Assembly: GCF_024363255.1 (NCBI RefSeq)
Contig: NZ_AP026070.1
Coordinates: 1,984,001-2,048,000, forward strand
Reading direction: 5' to 3'
DNA from: Shewanella sp. NFH-SH190041
Lineage (GTDB): Bacteria; Pseudomonadota; Gammaproteobacteria; Enterobacterales; Shewanellaceae
Length of the DNA stretch: 64,000 bases
Under the pieces are notes generated by a model, which worked only from the letters and a program-made list of their open reading frames with translations, did not search any database and was not told the origin of the DNA. Position numbers and translations under genes: made by a program. Shown here one piece after another: positions 45,306-54,135 of this stretch. Within the stretch, counting starts at the first letter, position 1, and each line of letters begins with the position of its first letter.

Positions 45306-45673
45306 ACCAGGCTATCAGCGTTAGTTTTATATCTATTGTAATATTCTTGCCTCTCAGAGTACGTTCTCTGCCAGTCGTTGGAAAAACCAGCAAAATCGCT
45401 AAAGGCCATTAAGTTTGTATCAATAGCGTGATACAGGGATATCGTTTTTTCTCACTATGCCTTCTATGGTGTAGGGGCTATAAGAGCTCGCTATCATCAA
45501 TGTCTTAATGGTGGCGCTGCCGTTATGTCATCTAATCCTTCTTCTGCATTGGAATTCGAAATGTTTCGGGAATTCTGATTAGAACATTATAAGGATATGG
45601 CTGGTGGCAAATGTGGTACTGACTTAGGTGATTTAGCCTGTGTAATGATGCACTTTTATCCGGAAACGAAATA
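45306..45673. other. Gene-free stretch before the DUF4282 gene
   Basis: About 370 bp. The open frame at 45532-45927 on the minus strand covers the DUF4282 gene antisense and is not called. A short plus frame near 45525 (SSNPSSALEFEMFREF) ends after 17 codons. Confidence 0.5.
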
Positions 45674-45970
45674 ATGAAGAAAATCCTCTTTTTTGACGCC
45701 ATGGTGACCCCAAGAATTATCACACTGGTGTATTGGCTGTTACTGCTGGCGGCATTGATCACCGGGCTGAATACCATCTTTAATGGACATGGGCGGCTAG
45801 ATTTAGCCCATGTGATTAGCGGTGTGCTGGTGGCTCTGGCTGCTGGATTAGGCGCGCGGATCTGGTGTGAGTTGATGATTGTGCTGTTTAAGATTAACGA
45901 TAATCTGCAGAAGATGGCTGATAACATTGCTCCTGCGACAGATAAGGCACAGCGTAATGATGAGGTTTAG
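45674..45970 (+). CDS. DUF4282 family small membrane protein
   Basis: This 98-residue inner-membrane protein has two membrane segments (LVYWLLLLAALITGLNTIF, about 18-36, and ISGVLVALAAGLGARIW, about 48-64) and ends in IVLFKINDNLQKMADN. The first lines MKKILFFDAMVTPRIIT and the RIWCELMIVLFKI stretch match DUF4282. Function is unknown. ACGAAATA precedes the ATG. It stands between two steroid operons, and nothing in it points to steroid metabolism. Confidence 0.78.
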   Translation: MKKILFFDAMVTPRIITLVYWLLLLAALITGLNTIFNGHGRLDLAHVISGVLVALAAGLGARIWCELMIVLFKINDNLQKMADNIAPATDKAQRNDEV

Positions 45971-46005
45971 CCCTTTTGCTTGGCCTTGTGTATTAGGGAC
46001 GTCAA

Positions 46006-46611
46006 TTGTTTAACTCAGAGACTAAAACAAATATTGCTAAGGCAGCCACAGTGACTGGGATTGACCGTACATATCCCACCGCTGTGGTGGCATCAGATAA
46101 TACAAGGCCTTATATGTCGCATAAAAATAACCAGGTTCACCAGAATCTTGATAAAGCTAAATTGAGAGATTTGGCATTGGCACAATTGCGCCAACAATTA
46201 CAGCGTTATGCTGAGGCCGAAGAGGTTGAAATAACAACAAGTGAAGCAAACGAGTATGAGCCTGTTTTTATGCCTAACATTGCGCCTGAATCATAGGCAA
46301 CATGTGCAAATAGTTTGGCTTACGCTATCTTGGCGGCTCACCATTCAGTGGGTGAAGCAGGTATCGCTGCTCAAGTAGCATATTATCGCACCTTGTCTGA
46401 TATTGTGGTGTTATGGCATGGGGCAAAACAAGATACCCAGTTAACTGACACTGAATTAACGGACTTTTCTGCCAAGATTATTGCCTTATTATGTCAATAT
46501 TGTGGTTGTGCTGATGATTTCGCATGGCTTAACAGTATTCCTGAGGCATTACTCTCTACAACTGATTATGAAAAAATTGTTTCAGGCTCAGCGTTGAACC
46601 GTTGGTTTTAG
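46006..46611 (+). pseudogene. Hypothetical gene with an in-frame TAG
   Basis: Two open frames, 46006-46296 and 46315-46611, are in the same phase and are separated only by TAG at 46294-46296 (APESstopATCANSLAYA). The first part is polar (LRDLALAQLRQQLQRYAEAE). The second is helical (AAHHSVGEAGIAAQVAYYRT, DFAWLNSIPEALLS). Both would need TTG starts. I do not recognise either part. It is either one gene with a nonsense mutation or two very small genes. The first TTG has AGGGACG upstream, favouring translation from 46006. Confidence 0.4.
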
Positions 46612-46942
46612 TCGCCAGGCACTTAATGAACATTGGGCTTAATTGAATATTTTATTGGCAAGCGCTTAATCGGCCGCTAAATAGACAAGCTCTGAGAGTG
46701 AGCTTGATCATGATCATAGGTATTATCCTGCTGGTGGAGATTACCTCACTGTTGCGACGATAACATCTTGTGATTAAGGTCTATCAACATTACCAACTTT
46801 ACCCATTGCAGCTTTACCGAATGCCGGCTTACTTTCCTATTAACCATTCTATGAGCGCACGATAGCTGAGATTTAATGTACGCCTATATTCATTGCTCAA
46901 CGTGATTATCTGTTTACTCCTGCTCTATGTATTTTATGTTGC

Positions 46943-47102
46943 ATAGCTTCAATAGCTTCAATAGCTTCAATAGCTTCAATAGCTTCAATAGCTTCAATAG
47001 CTTCAATAGCTTCAATAGCTTCAATAGCTTCAATAGCTTCAATAGCTTCAATAGCTTCAATAGCTTCAATAGCTTCAATAGCTTCAATAGCTTCAATAGC
47101 TT
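46943..47102. repeat. 9-bp tandem repeat, about 17.5 units
   Basis: The unit ATAGCTTCA is repeated without a mismatch from 46943 to about 47101. The repeat is in frame on both strands (NSF repeated on plus, LKL repeated on minus), which creates ORFs that are probably artefacts. The array ends about 280 bp before the HsaC gene start. Perfect repetition shows it is young and likely to change length. Confidence 0.95.
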
Positions 47103-47383
47103 TATCTTTTGCGTCGTTTCCAGCTATTGAGTTGACAGCCTTATTGGCTGCCTTTGCATCTTAATGTTGATGTCGGGCTTATTTCTTGTGTTATTCCGTT
47201 TTCTATTGCGCTTAAGTTGAGACATATTTTGAGGCGCGGCGTAAGCGTTAAACTAAGGCACTGTCTTTGTCTGTTGCTGGTGGCCATACTCTTGCACCTG
47301 CTTGCGTTAGTCTTATTGGACGATGAGGCTATTGCGGGCGATTTTCATAATCGATTCAATGAGAAAAACCAGAGGATCGGATT

Positions 47384-48277
47384 ATGGATATTCGTGCACT
47401 GGGCTATTACGTAGCTCAGACAGATGAGATGTCTCAATGGCGTGATTATGCCGAAAATGTATTGGGCATGATGACGGCGCCTGCGGCAGATGGCGGCTTG
47501 TATATCAAAATGGATGATCGTCCTTTTCGTATGCTGGTGGTTGAAGGCGCGGATAAACGCTATTTGGCATCCGGTTGGGAATTGGCGTCTAAAGCGGCTT
47601 ACGATGCTGCTAAGCAGACGCTGGAAGCCCGTGGCATTGCCTATCAAGAGGGCGATGCGGCATTTTGTCAGTTACGGGGAGCCCAGGAAGTGGCTATTTT
47701 CCATGATCCGGCCGGTAACTGTCATGAATTGTATTGGGGTTATCAATCAGCTTGTGAGCCTTTTATTTCTCCTCAAGGCGTACCTGCCTTTATTTCCGGC
47801 GACATGGGACTGGGACATACCGTTCTGCCTGCGCCGGATTTCGATAAGACCTATGCCTTTTTAACCGAGGTAATGGGTTTTGGTCTGTCAGATATTTATC
47901 ACTTTAAACCCGCCCCAGATGCGCCAGCTGTACGCATTCACTTTATGCACTGCGCAAATGCCCGGCATCACAGTCTGGCGATCTGCGAGTTTCCTGTGCC
48001 CAGCGGCTGTGTTCACGTGATGGTAGAAGTGGAAAATATGACCGAGGTGGGGCGTGCCCACGACCGACGTATTGCCCATCAAGTGCCACTGTCTGCCACT
48101 TTAGGGCAGCATCTTAACGACAAGATGACCTCCTTTTATATGAAGACCCCGTCCGGATTTGATTTGGAATACGGTTGCGGCGGGTTGCAGATTGATTGGG
48201 ATAAACACACCGCTTTTGAATTTACCCGGGTCAGTATTTGGGGCCATGACTTCAGTGTTGGTCAGCAAGCGCAGTAA
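47384..48277 (+). CDS. hsaC: Extradiol ring-cleavage dioxygenase, HsaC/TesB-like
   Basis: This 297-residue type I extradiol dioxygenase is built of two VOC modules. The C-terminal module holds the Fe(II) ligands: His in GLGHTVLPAPDFDK (about 146), His in ANARHHSLAICEF (about 195) and Glu in PSGFDLEYGCG (about 258). It meta-cleaves the catechol A ring of 3,4-DHSA-type seco-steroids. The product is the substrate of the HsaD hydrolase at 30790. It heads the 47-59 kb operon. AGAGGATCGG precedes the ATG; the next gene starts 10 bp after its stop. The family also includes biphenyl dioxygenases, but the operon partners fix the role. Confidence 0.9.
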   Translation: MDIRALGYYVAQTDEMSQWRDYAENVLGMMTAPAADGGLYIKMDDRPFRMLVVEGADKRYLASGWELASKAAYDAAKQTLEARGIAYQEGDAAFCQLRGAQEVAIFHDPAGNCHELYWGYQSACEPFISPQGVPAFISGDMGLGHTVLPAPDFDKTYAFLTEVMGFGLSDIYHFKPAPDAPAVRIHFMHCANARHHSLAICEFPVPSGCVHVMVEVENMTEVGRAHDRRIAHQVPLSATLGQHLNDKMTSFYMKTPSGFDLEYGCGGLQIDWDKHTAFEFTRVSIWGHDFSVGQQAQ

Positions 48278-48287
48278 GGGACGACAA

Positions 48288-49163
48288 ATGAATAAGTTAA
48301 TGACGACACGTGAGATGGTTGCCGGGTTGCGTGATGGCATGACAATCGGCATTGGTGGTTGGGGGCCGCGGCGTAAGCCGATGGCACTGATCCGGGAAAT
48401 TCTGAAATCAGATCTACAGGATCTGACCATTGTTGCTTATGGCGGCGCTGATGTAGGCATGCTCTGCGCGGCCGGTAAAGTGAAAAAAGTCATTTTCGCC
48501 TTTGTATCACTGGATTTTATTCCGTTGGAGCCTTTTTTCCGGCAGACCCGTCAAAGCGGCAGCATTGAGGTGATGGAAATTGATGAAGGCATGATGCTGC
48601 TGGGTTTGCGAGCTGCTGCTTGGGGCTGCCCATTTATTCCCACCCAGATTGGCCTGGGCACAGATGTGGTGACCGTTAATCCGGGGCTTAAGCTGGTGGA
48701 CAGTCCTTATGATGACAAAGCCTGGCTGGCGATGCCGGCTTTGAAACTGGATGCGGCGTTGGTGCATGTGGATCAGGCTGACAGCCGCGGCGTGTGCCGT
48801 ATCAGCGGGCCTGATCACTATATGGATGATTGGTTTGTGCGGGCGGCAGATAAAGCCTATGTCACCTGTGAAGCCTTGGTGGACAGTTCAGCGTTTCAAG
48901 ACGATACCGCGGCGCGGCAAGTCTTTTGGGAGCGCAGCTTAACCACAGGCGTGGCTTGTGTTCCCGGTGGCGCTCATCCAACGTCCTGCGCGCCACTATA
49001 TGGTTTTGATATCAAACATTTCAAAGAGTACAACGCCTGCGCGAAAGAAGGGGGCTTTGATGCTTACCTGCAACGTTATATCCAGCACACGGATGAAGAT
49101 AGCTACCGGGAAAAAGTCGGTGGCATTGCGGCAATCAGGGCGCTGTCCCTGCCGGTGTATTAA
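48288..49163 (+). CDS. ipdA: IpdA-type CoA-transferase-fold alpha subunit (C-ring opening)
   Basis: This 291-residue alpha subunit has a class I CoA-transferase fold: GMTIGIGGWGPRRKPMAL (about 18), LTIVAYGGADVGML (about 48) and GLRAAAWGCPFIPTQIGLGT (about 108). IpdAB hydrolyses the ring C of COCHEA-CoA in HIP degradation; it is not a true transferase. The start at 48288 (MNKLMTTREM) has GGGAC upstream; the longer in-frame ORF from 48159 overlaps hsaC and adds no family residues. IpdB follows after 15 bp. The substrate assignment follows from the complete ipd gene set. Confidence 0.88.
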   Translation: MNKLMTTREMVAGLRDGMTIGIGGWGPRRKPMALIREILKSDLQDLTIVAYGGADVGMLCAAGKVKKVIFAFVSLDFIPLEPFFRQTRQSGSIEVMEIDEGMMLLGLRAAAWGCPFIPTQIGLGTDVVTVNPGLKLVDSPYDDKAWLAMPALKLDAALVHVDQADSRGVCRISGPDHYMDDWFVRAADKAYVTCEALVDSSAFQDDTAARQVFWERSLTTGVACVPGGAHPTSCAPLYGFDIKHFKEYNACAKEGGFDAYLQRYIQHTDEDSYREKVGGIAAIRALSLPVY

Positions 49164-49178
49164 CAGGGAGTAGTCAGC

Positions 49179-50003
49179 ATGCAAGCAACAGAGCAATACA
49201 CACTGGCGGAGCTGATGATCTGCGCCGCCTCCCGCGCCTTTGCCGATGATGGTGAAGTGCTGGCAACCGGCATTGGGGTGATCCCTCGTCTGGCCGCCAG
49301 TTTGGCGATGAAAACCGTGAATCCGGATCTGATGATGACAGACTCAGAAGCCTATCTGTTATCTGAGCCAAACCCACTGGGCCCGCGTGAAGATGACTTT
49401 GTGCAGGCCAATGAAACCTGGATGGGGTTTTCGCGCATTTTTGACAATGTCTGGAGTGGCCGACGTCATGCCATGGTAGGGCCGACCCAGATAGACAGAT
49501 TCGGGCAGGCGAATATCTCAGCCTTGGGCAGTGATTACCAGCGCCCCAAGGTACAGATGCTTGGTGTGCGCGGATTCCCCGGTAACTCCATCAGCCATGC
49601 CAATTCCTTTTTTGTGCCCAGTCATAACCCCAGAGTGTTCGTCAGTGGCGAATGTGACATGGTGGCATCGGTTGGTTTCAATCCCGCTCGCTTACCCAAG
49701 GGGTACAGCACCGATGATATTGATATTCGGTTGGTGATAACGGATCTGTGCGTGATGGACTGGCAGGGGCCGGAACATCAGCTGCGACTGGTGAGTTTGC
49801 ACCCGGGCGTCAGTGTTGACACTGTGATCGCGCAAACCGGTTTTGCCCTGCATATTCCCGATGATGTGCCATTAACCCCAGCGCCTACGGCAGCGCAACT
49901 GGCCATTATCCGCCAGCTTGACCCGCACAATTTGCGCGGCGCACAGCTTAAAGACAATCCCCCCGGGGATCGCCGAACGTCAGCTGCGGAGAGCGTCCAA
50001 TGA
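49179..50003 (+). CDS. ipdB: IpdB-type CoA-transferase-fold beta subunit
   Basis: The 274-residue beta subunit contains LMICAASRAFADDGEVLATGIG (split about residue 12-33), LAASLAMKTVNPDLMM (about 38), QIDRFGQANISALGSDYQRP (about 106) and MLGVRGFPGNSISHANSFF (about 128). It forms the heterotetramer with IpdA that opens ring C. GGGAG precedes the ATG. Its end overlaps the next gene by 4 bp (ATGA at 50000), so it is coupled. The C-terminal tail is Pro/Arg-rich (KDNPPGDRRTSAAES), a little longer than needed for the fold. Confidence 0.88.
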   Translation: MQATEQYTLAELMICAASRAFADDGEVLATGIGVIPRLAASLAMKTVNPDLMMTDSEAYLLSEPNPLGPREDDFVQANETWMGFSRIFDNVWSGRRHAMVGPTQIDRFGQANISALGSDYQRPKVQMLGVRGFPGNSISHANSFFVPSHNPRVFVSGECDMVASVGFNPARLPKGYSTDDIDIRLVITDLCVMDWQGPEHQLRLVSLHPGVSVDTVIAQTGFALHIPDDVPLTPAPTAAQLAIIRQLDPHNLRGAQLKDNPPGDRRTSAAESVQ

Positions 50004-50947
50004 GCCAGCATAATGAAGTGATCGATGAAGTCGTCGGCTATGAAAGCGCCAATGGTATTGCCATTGTCACCATGCAACGGCCTGAGTATCACAATGCCCA
50101 GAATTCCCGCATGACTTATGCACTGGATAAGGCGTTTGCATTGGCCTGTGATGATGACGAGGTCAAGGTGATTATTCTGGCCGGGGAGGGCAGACATTTT
50201 TCTGCCGGTCATGATATTGGCACACCGGGGCGGGATGTGGATCAGTCTTTTGAGCGCACCAGTTTATGGTATGACCATAGCAATAAGCCTGGTGGTGAGT
50301 TTCTTTATGCCAGAGAGCAGGAAGTGTATCTGGGAATGTGCCGTCGCTGGCGGGAGATCCCCAAACCCACCATTGCCATGGTGCAGGGGGCTTGTATCGC
50401 AGGTGGCCTGATGTTGGCTTGGGTGTGCGATCTGATTATTTGCAGTGAAGACAGTTTCTTTCAAGATCCCGTGGTGCGTATGGGCATTCCCGGCGTGGAG
50501 TATTTTGCCCACGTTCATGAGTTAAACCCAAGAATTGCCAAAGAGTTTTTATTTCTTGGTGAGCGGATGTCCGCGGCCCGTGCCTATGAAATGGGCATGG
50601 TTAACCGGGTCGTTCCCCGTGACAGCTTGCGCCAAAGCACCTTGGATATCGCCGCCAAAGTGGCGCAGATGCCGCGCTTGGGACTGCAGCTGACCAAACA
50701 GGCCATCAATAATGCGGAAGATTTAATGGGTAAGCGCAGCACCATGGATATGGTGTTTGGGCTGCACCATTTTGCCCATGTCCACAACGAATCTGTCTCT
50801 GGTGACCGCTTGGGGGGATTTGATGGTAAAGCCATGGCAAAAGCCAATAAATCCCAAGCCGCAGAGGCTAAGCGCGATACTCAAGCTGATACCGAGCGTA
50901 GCCAAGACAATCGCGCGAGCGCGCCATCTCAGGAGGCCGCCTCATGA
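50000..50947 (+). CDS. Enoyl-CoA hydratase/isomerase-family protein (first ECH)
   Basis: This 315-residue crotonase-fold protein has oxyanion loops in GEGRHFSAGHDIGTPGRD (about 61) and MVQGACIAGGLMLAWVCDLI (about 126), then the acid/base region PVVRMGIPGVEYFAHVHEL (about 158). Glu at the second standard catalytic position is not obvious, so it may act as hydrolase or isomerase. The C-terminal 40 residues are an unusual Ala/Gln/Ser/Asp-rich tail. It overlaps both neighbours by 4 bp. In steroid degraders crotonases next to ipdABC act on the indane-propionate rings; which step this one takes cannot be read from sequence. Confidence 0.86.
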   Translation: MSQHNEVIDEVVGYESANGIAIVTMQRPEYHNAQNSRMTYALDKAFALACDDDEVKVIILAGEGRHFSAGHDIGTPGRDVDQSFERTSLWYDHSNKPGGEFLYAREQEVYLGMCRRWREIPKPTIAMVQGACIAGGLMLAWVCDLIICSEDSFFQDPVVRMGIPGVEYFAHVHELNPRIAKEFLFLGERMSAARAYEMGMVNRVVPRDSLRQSTLDIAAKVAQMPRLGLQLTKQAINNAEDLMGKRSTMDMVFGLHHFAHVHNESVSGDRLGGFDGKAMAKANKSQAAEAKRDTQADTERSQDNRASAPSQEAAS

Positions 50948-52152
50948 CCGCGCCATTTGCTTTCCCGACCCGGGTGACCGAGCAACTGGGCTGTCGGGTA
51001 CCCATTATTCAAACCGCGATGGGCTGGGTTTCCGATGCCAATTTGGTGACCGCCACTACCCTGGCCGGGGGCTTTGGCTTTCTGGCCGGTGCTACGATTG
51101 CAGCTGAACGGCTGGAAGAGGAGATCCAAAAGGTGATTGCGGCTACTGGCGGTAGTCAGTTTGGGCTCAACTTTCATATGTTTCAGGAAAACGCCATGCA
51201 GTGTGTTGAGTTGGCGATTCGTTACCAGCTCCGGGCCGTCAGTTATGGTCGCGGCCCGGATAAAGCCACCATTGCGCGGCTGAAAAAAGCGGGAGTGCTC
51301 TGTATTCCCACTGTTGGCGCAGTTAAACATGCCATTAAAGCGGTGGAATTAGGGGCGGATATGATCACCATTCAAGGGGCAGAGGGGGGCGGTCATACCG
51401 GCAGTGTGCCGTCTTCAATTTTGCTGCCCCAGGTGTTAGAGGCCGTGGATGTGCCTGTGATTGCCGCCGGTGGTTTTTCGACCGGGCGGGGGCTGGCCGC
51501 CGCACTGGCTGCGGGCGCAGATGGCATTGCCATGGGCACAGCCTTTTTGATGACAAAAGAATCCCCTACGCCGGAGACGACCTTATCCCGTTATCTTGCG
51601 GTAAATGACCCTGCGGCAGTGCGAGTCACACGGGCAGTGGATGGTATGCGTCATCGCATGATTGATAACCCCTTTATTCAACGTCTGGAACGGGCATCGC
51701 CCTTGGGCCGTTTGCGGATCGCGCTGGGCAGCGCTTGGCGTTGGAAACAGGAAACCGGCATGACTTTAGGGCATATGTTGCGGGTGTTTTTGTCTGCGGT
51801 GAAGGATGACCCGGCCACCTTATCCCAAGTGGTGATGTCCGCCAATCAACCTGTGCTGTTGCAGCGGGCCATGGTTGATGGGCAACCTGATGGTGGCATT
51901 TTGCCCAGTGGGCAGGTGGCAGCGGCCATTGATCAACTGGACAGTGTCGCCGGCCTGATTGAACGCATCAGTACCCAAGCGCAGCAATGCTTGTTACGCC
52001 TTTACAGTCGCAGCGATCTTAGCGCGCAAGCATCGCCATCTTTGGTTGCCGACGCACGAGTAAAATCGGCTGCAGTCAAGCCGCGCTCAGAGACGGAAAC
52101 GGTGACACCATCAAGCGCAAAGCAACAACCAGAACAACAGGAGGCAGGCTAA
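50944..52152 (+). CDS. ipdC: IpdC-like flavin (nitronate monooxygenase-family) oxidoreductase
   Basis: This 402-residue FMN TIM barrel contains CRVPIIQTAMGWVSDANLV (about 18), ADMITIQGAEGGGHTGSVPS (about 139) with the phosphate-binding GGGHTG, and AAGGFSTGRGLAAALAAGAD (about 176) before GIAMGTAFLMTKES. IpdC-type proteins desaturate the 5-hydroxy-HIC ring in C/D-ring degradation. The last 50 residues are low-complexity (Ser/Gln/Pro) and unrelated to the fold. The ATG at 50944 overlaps the preceding stop; the next ATG overlaps this stop by one base. Placement with ipdAB and two crotonases supports the name. Confidence 0.87.
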   Translation: MTAPFAFPTRVTEQLGCRVPIIQTAMGWVSDANLVTATTLAGGFGFLAGATIAAERLEEEIQKVIAATGGSQFGLNFHMFQENAMQCVELAIRYQLRAVSYGRGPDKATIARLKKAGVLCIPTVGAVKHAIKAVELGADMITIQGAEGGGHTGSVPSSILLPQVLEAVDVPVIAAGGFSTGRGLAAALAAGADGIAMGTAFLMTKESPTPETTLSRYLAVNDPAAVRVTRAVDGMRHRMIDNPFIQRLERASPLGRLRIALGSAWRWKQETGMTLGHMLRVFLSAVKDDPATLSQVVMSANQPVLLQRAMVDGQPDGGILPSGQVAAAIDQLDSVAGLIERISTQAQQCLLRLYSRSDLSAQASPSLVADARVKSAAVKPRSETETVTPSSAKQQPEQQEAG

Positions 52153-52952
52153 TGGAACAGCAAACACAGACGGCCAATGCCGTAGCAACAAATAAGCCGT
52201 CAAACTGTGGGTTTACCACCGCGGTTGATAACGGTATTGCAGAGGTCGTGATTGCCAATGCACCGGTCAATGCCCTGAACAGTGAACAGTGGGTTGCCTT
52301 GGCGGATGAAATTACCCGGTTAGGCCAAAGCGATGCTGTCCGTGTCGTCATTATCCGCGCAGAAGGGCGCGGGTTTTGCGCCGGGGTAGATATCAAAGAG
52401 TTAGATCAGTATCCGGAGCGGATTGTCGCAGTGAATGCTGGCAATTATGCCACGTTCAAAGCGGTACACCGTTGCCCTGTGCCTGTGATTGTCGCGGTGC
52501 ACGGTTATGTGCTCGGCGGCGGTATCGGCATTACCGGAGCGGCGGATATTGTGTTGGCATCAGAGTGTGCCAGCTTTGCGCTACCTGAGGTAGATCGCGG
52601 TGCCATGGGCGGCGGCGCACATTTGCAGCGGTTATTTCCGGTGCAGAAGGTGCGTTATCTGTTTTTCACCGGCGAGGCAATCTCTGCCCGTGAAGCTGAG
52701 CCCTATGGCTTTATTGAAAAGATTGTTGCCAAAGCGGCACTGCGGGATGAAGCATTGGCCATTGCGGCCAAAATTGCGGCGAAATCCCCGGCCATGATTC
52801 GCATTGCTAAAGAAGCACTTAACGGCATTGAGGATGGCAACTTAGAGGATAAATATCGGTGGGAACAGGGCTTTACTCTGCAGGCGTATACCTCGCCGGA
52901 TTCAGCCGAAACCCGCCGCGCGTTTGTGGAAAAACGCGACGCAAGCTTTTAG
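52152..52952 (+). CDS. Enoyl-CoA hydratase/hydrolase-family protein, EchA20-like
   Basis: This 266-residue crotonase contains IIRAEGRGFCAGVDIKELDQ (first oxyanion loop, about 68), VHGYVLGGGIGITGAADIVL (second loop, about 119) and SFALPEVDRGAMGGGAHLQR (about 145). The N-terminal 20 residues are polar and may be disordered. EchA20 opens ring D of the indane ring system by hydrolysis in HIP degradation, and the gene's place right after ipdC suits this. It begins at the last base of ipdC, i.e. TAATG overlap. GGCAGG lies upstream. The first ECH (50000) is the alternative candidate for this reaction. Confidence 0.85.
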   Translation: MEQQTQTANAVATNKPSNCGFTTAVDNGIAEVVIANAPVNALNSEQWVALADEITRLGQSDAVRVVIIRAEGRGFCAGVDIKELDQYPERIVAVNAGNYATFKAVHRCPVPVIVAVHGYVLGGGIGITGAADIVLASECASFALPEVDRGAMGGGAHLQRLFPVQKVRYLFFTGEAISAREAEPYGFIEKIVAKAALRDEALAIAAKIAAKSPAMIRIAKEALNGIEDGNLEDKYRWEQGFTLQAYTSPDSAETRRAFVEKRDASF

Positions 52953-52972
52953 TCGGGAGGACTTAAGCCAAT

Positions 52973-54124
52973 ATGGAGTTGATTTACACCCCAAAGCAGC
53001 AGGCATTCAGGACTGAAGTGCGCCAGTGGTTAGCACAGCATCTGCCCGCCGAGCCGCTGCAAAGTTATGACACCCGGGAAGGGTTTGAGCAGCACAGAGC
53101 GTGGGAGCGTCAACTGTTTGATGCCAGACTATCCATGGTGATGTGGCCCACTGAGTTGGGCGGACGTGGCTGCGATCTGATTGAGTGGCTGATTTTTGAA
53201 GAAGAATATTACGCTGCCGGTGCGCCGATGCGGGTTAACCAAAATGGTCAGCTCTTGCTCGGGCCAACCCTGATGGAGTTTGGCACTGAGGCGCAGAAAA
53301 ACCGCTTTTTACCCGCAATGGCATCCAGTGAGCAAATGTGGGCGCAGGCATGGTCTGAGCCGAATGCGGGTTCAGATATGGCGGCTATCAGTTCAAAAGC
53401 CGTGCGCGATGGTGATGACTATGTGATTAACGGCCAGAAAACATGGTCGACAAGAGCCATTTTTGCTGACTGGTGTTTTGGGCTGTTTCGCAGCGATCCC
53501 CAGTCCAGTCGCCATCATGGGCTGTCTTATTTGATGGTGCCACTGGATGCCCCCGGGGTGACAATCCGGCCGATTAAAGCCCTGAATGGCAAAGAGGCTT
53601 TTGCTGAGATCTTTTTTGACAATGTGCGCGTGCCGCAAGAGAACTGTATCGGTGAGGAAGGGCAGGGCTGGAAAGTGGCCATGGCGACAGCCGGATTTGA
53701 GCGCGGCTTGTTATTGCGCTCGCCCGCTAGGTTCCAGAAAACCGCCCGGGATCTGGTGCAGCTCTATCTGGCCAATCAAGCCAGTGCCGATCGCGATCCT
53801 GCCATCGCTAGTCGTGTCGCTAAGGTGTGGTCTGATGCGCAAGCCTATGCGTTGTCAGCCTATTACACGGTTGGGCGTTTATCCCGCGGCGAGAAGATTG
53901 GCGCTGAATCCAGCATCAATAAAATCATCTGGTCTGAGCTGGATTTGGCGATGCATCAGTTGGCCATGGAGATCCTCGGGCCGCAAGGCGAGCTGACCCA
54001 GACGCAAAATAGTCACTGGCTGGAAGGCTTTTTGTTTGCTCAGGCAGGGCCAATTTATGCCGGGGCCAATGAGATCCAACGCAATATTATCGCCGAGCGG
54101 ATGCTGGGCCTGCCAAAAAGTTAA
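52973..54124 (+). CDS. Acyl-CoA dehydrogenase, IpdE1-like
   Basis: This 383-residue FAD-dependent dehydrogenase contains WAQAWSEPNAGSDMAAISSK (about 123), FAEIFFDNVRVPQENCIGEE (about 205), RNIIAERMLGLP at the end and AGANEIQ before it. A canonical subunit with complete FAD and substrate sites, it is likely the active partner of the next gene in an alpha2beta2 enzyme, as known for IpdE1-IpdE2, which desaturates a HIC-type CoA ester. GGGAGG lies 10 bp before the ATG. The spacing to the next gene is 11 bp. Confidence 0.88.
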   Translation: MELIYTPKQQAFRTEVRQWLAQHLPAEPLQSYDTREGFEQHRAWERQLFDARLSMVMWPTELGGRGCDLIEWLIFEEEYYAAGAPMRVNQNGQLLLGPTLMEFGTEAQKNRFLPAMASSEQMWAQAWSEPNAGSDMAAISSKAVRDGDDYVINGQKTWSTRAIFADWCFGLFRSDPQSSRHHGLSYLMVPLDAPGVTIRPIKALNGKEAFAEIFFDNVRVPQENCIGEEGQGWKVAMATAGFERGLLLRSPARFQKTARDLVQLYLANQASADRDPAIASRVAKVWSDAQAYALSAYYTVGRLSRGEKIGAESSINKIIWSELDLAMHQLAMEILGPQGELTQTQNSHWLEGFLFAQAGPIYAGANEIQRNIIAERMLGLPKS

Positions 54125-54135
54125 GGGGCTGTGAT

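Noticed and set aside
45532..45927. 131-codon minus-strand ORF
   Set aside because: It is antisense to the DUF4282 gene, which has a family match and proper membrane segments.
46914..47130. ORFs on both strands across the 9-bp repeat (NSF and LKL repeats)
   Set aside because: They exist only because the unit length is a multiple of three and lacks stops; no ribosome binding site and no non-repeat domain.
47154..47414. 86-codon ORF just before hsaC
   Set aside because: It overlaps the hsaC start, has no ribosome binding site and its hydrophobic part looks like chance; it covers the probable leader region.
48159..48287. N-terminal extension of ipdA
   Set aside because: It lies inside hsaC, and a ribosome binding site precedes the internal ATG at 48288.
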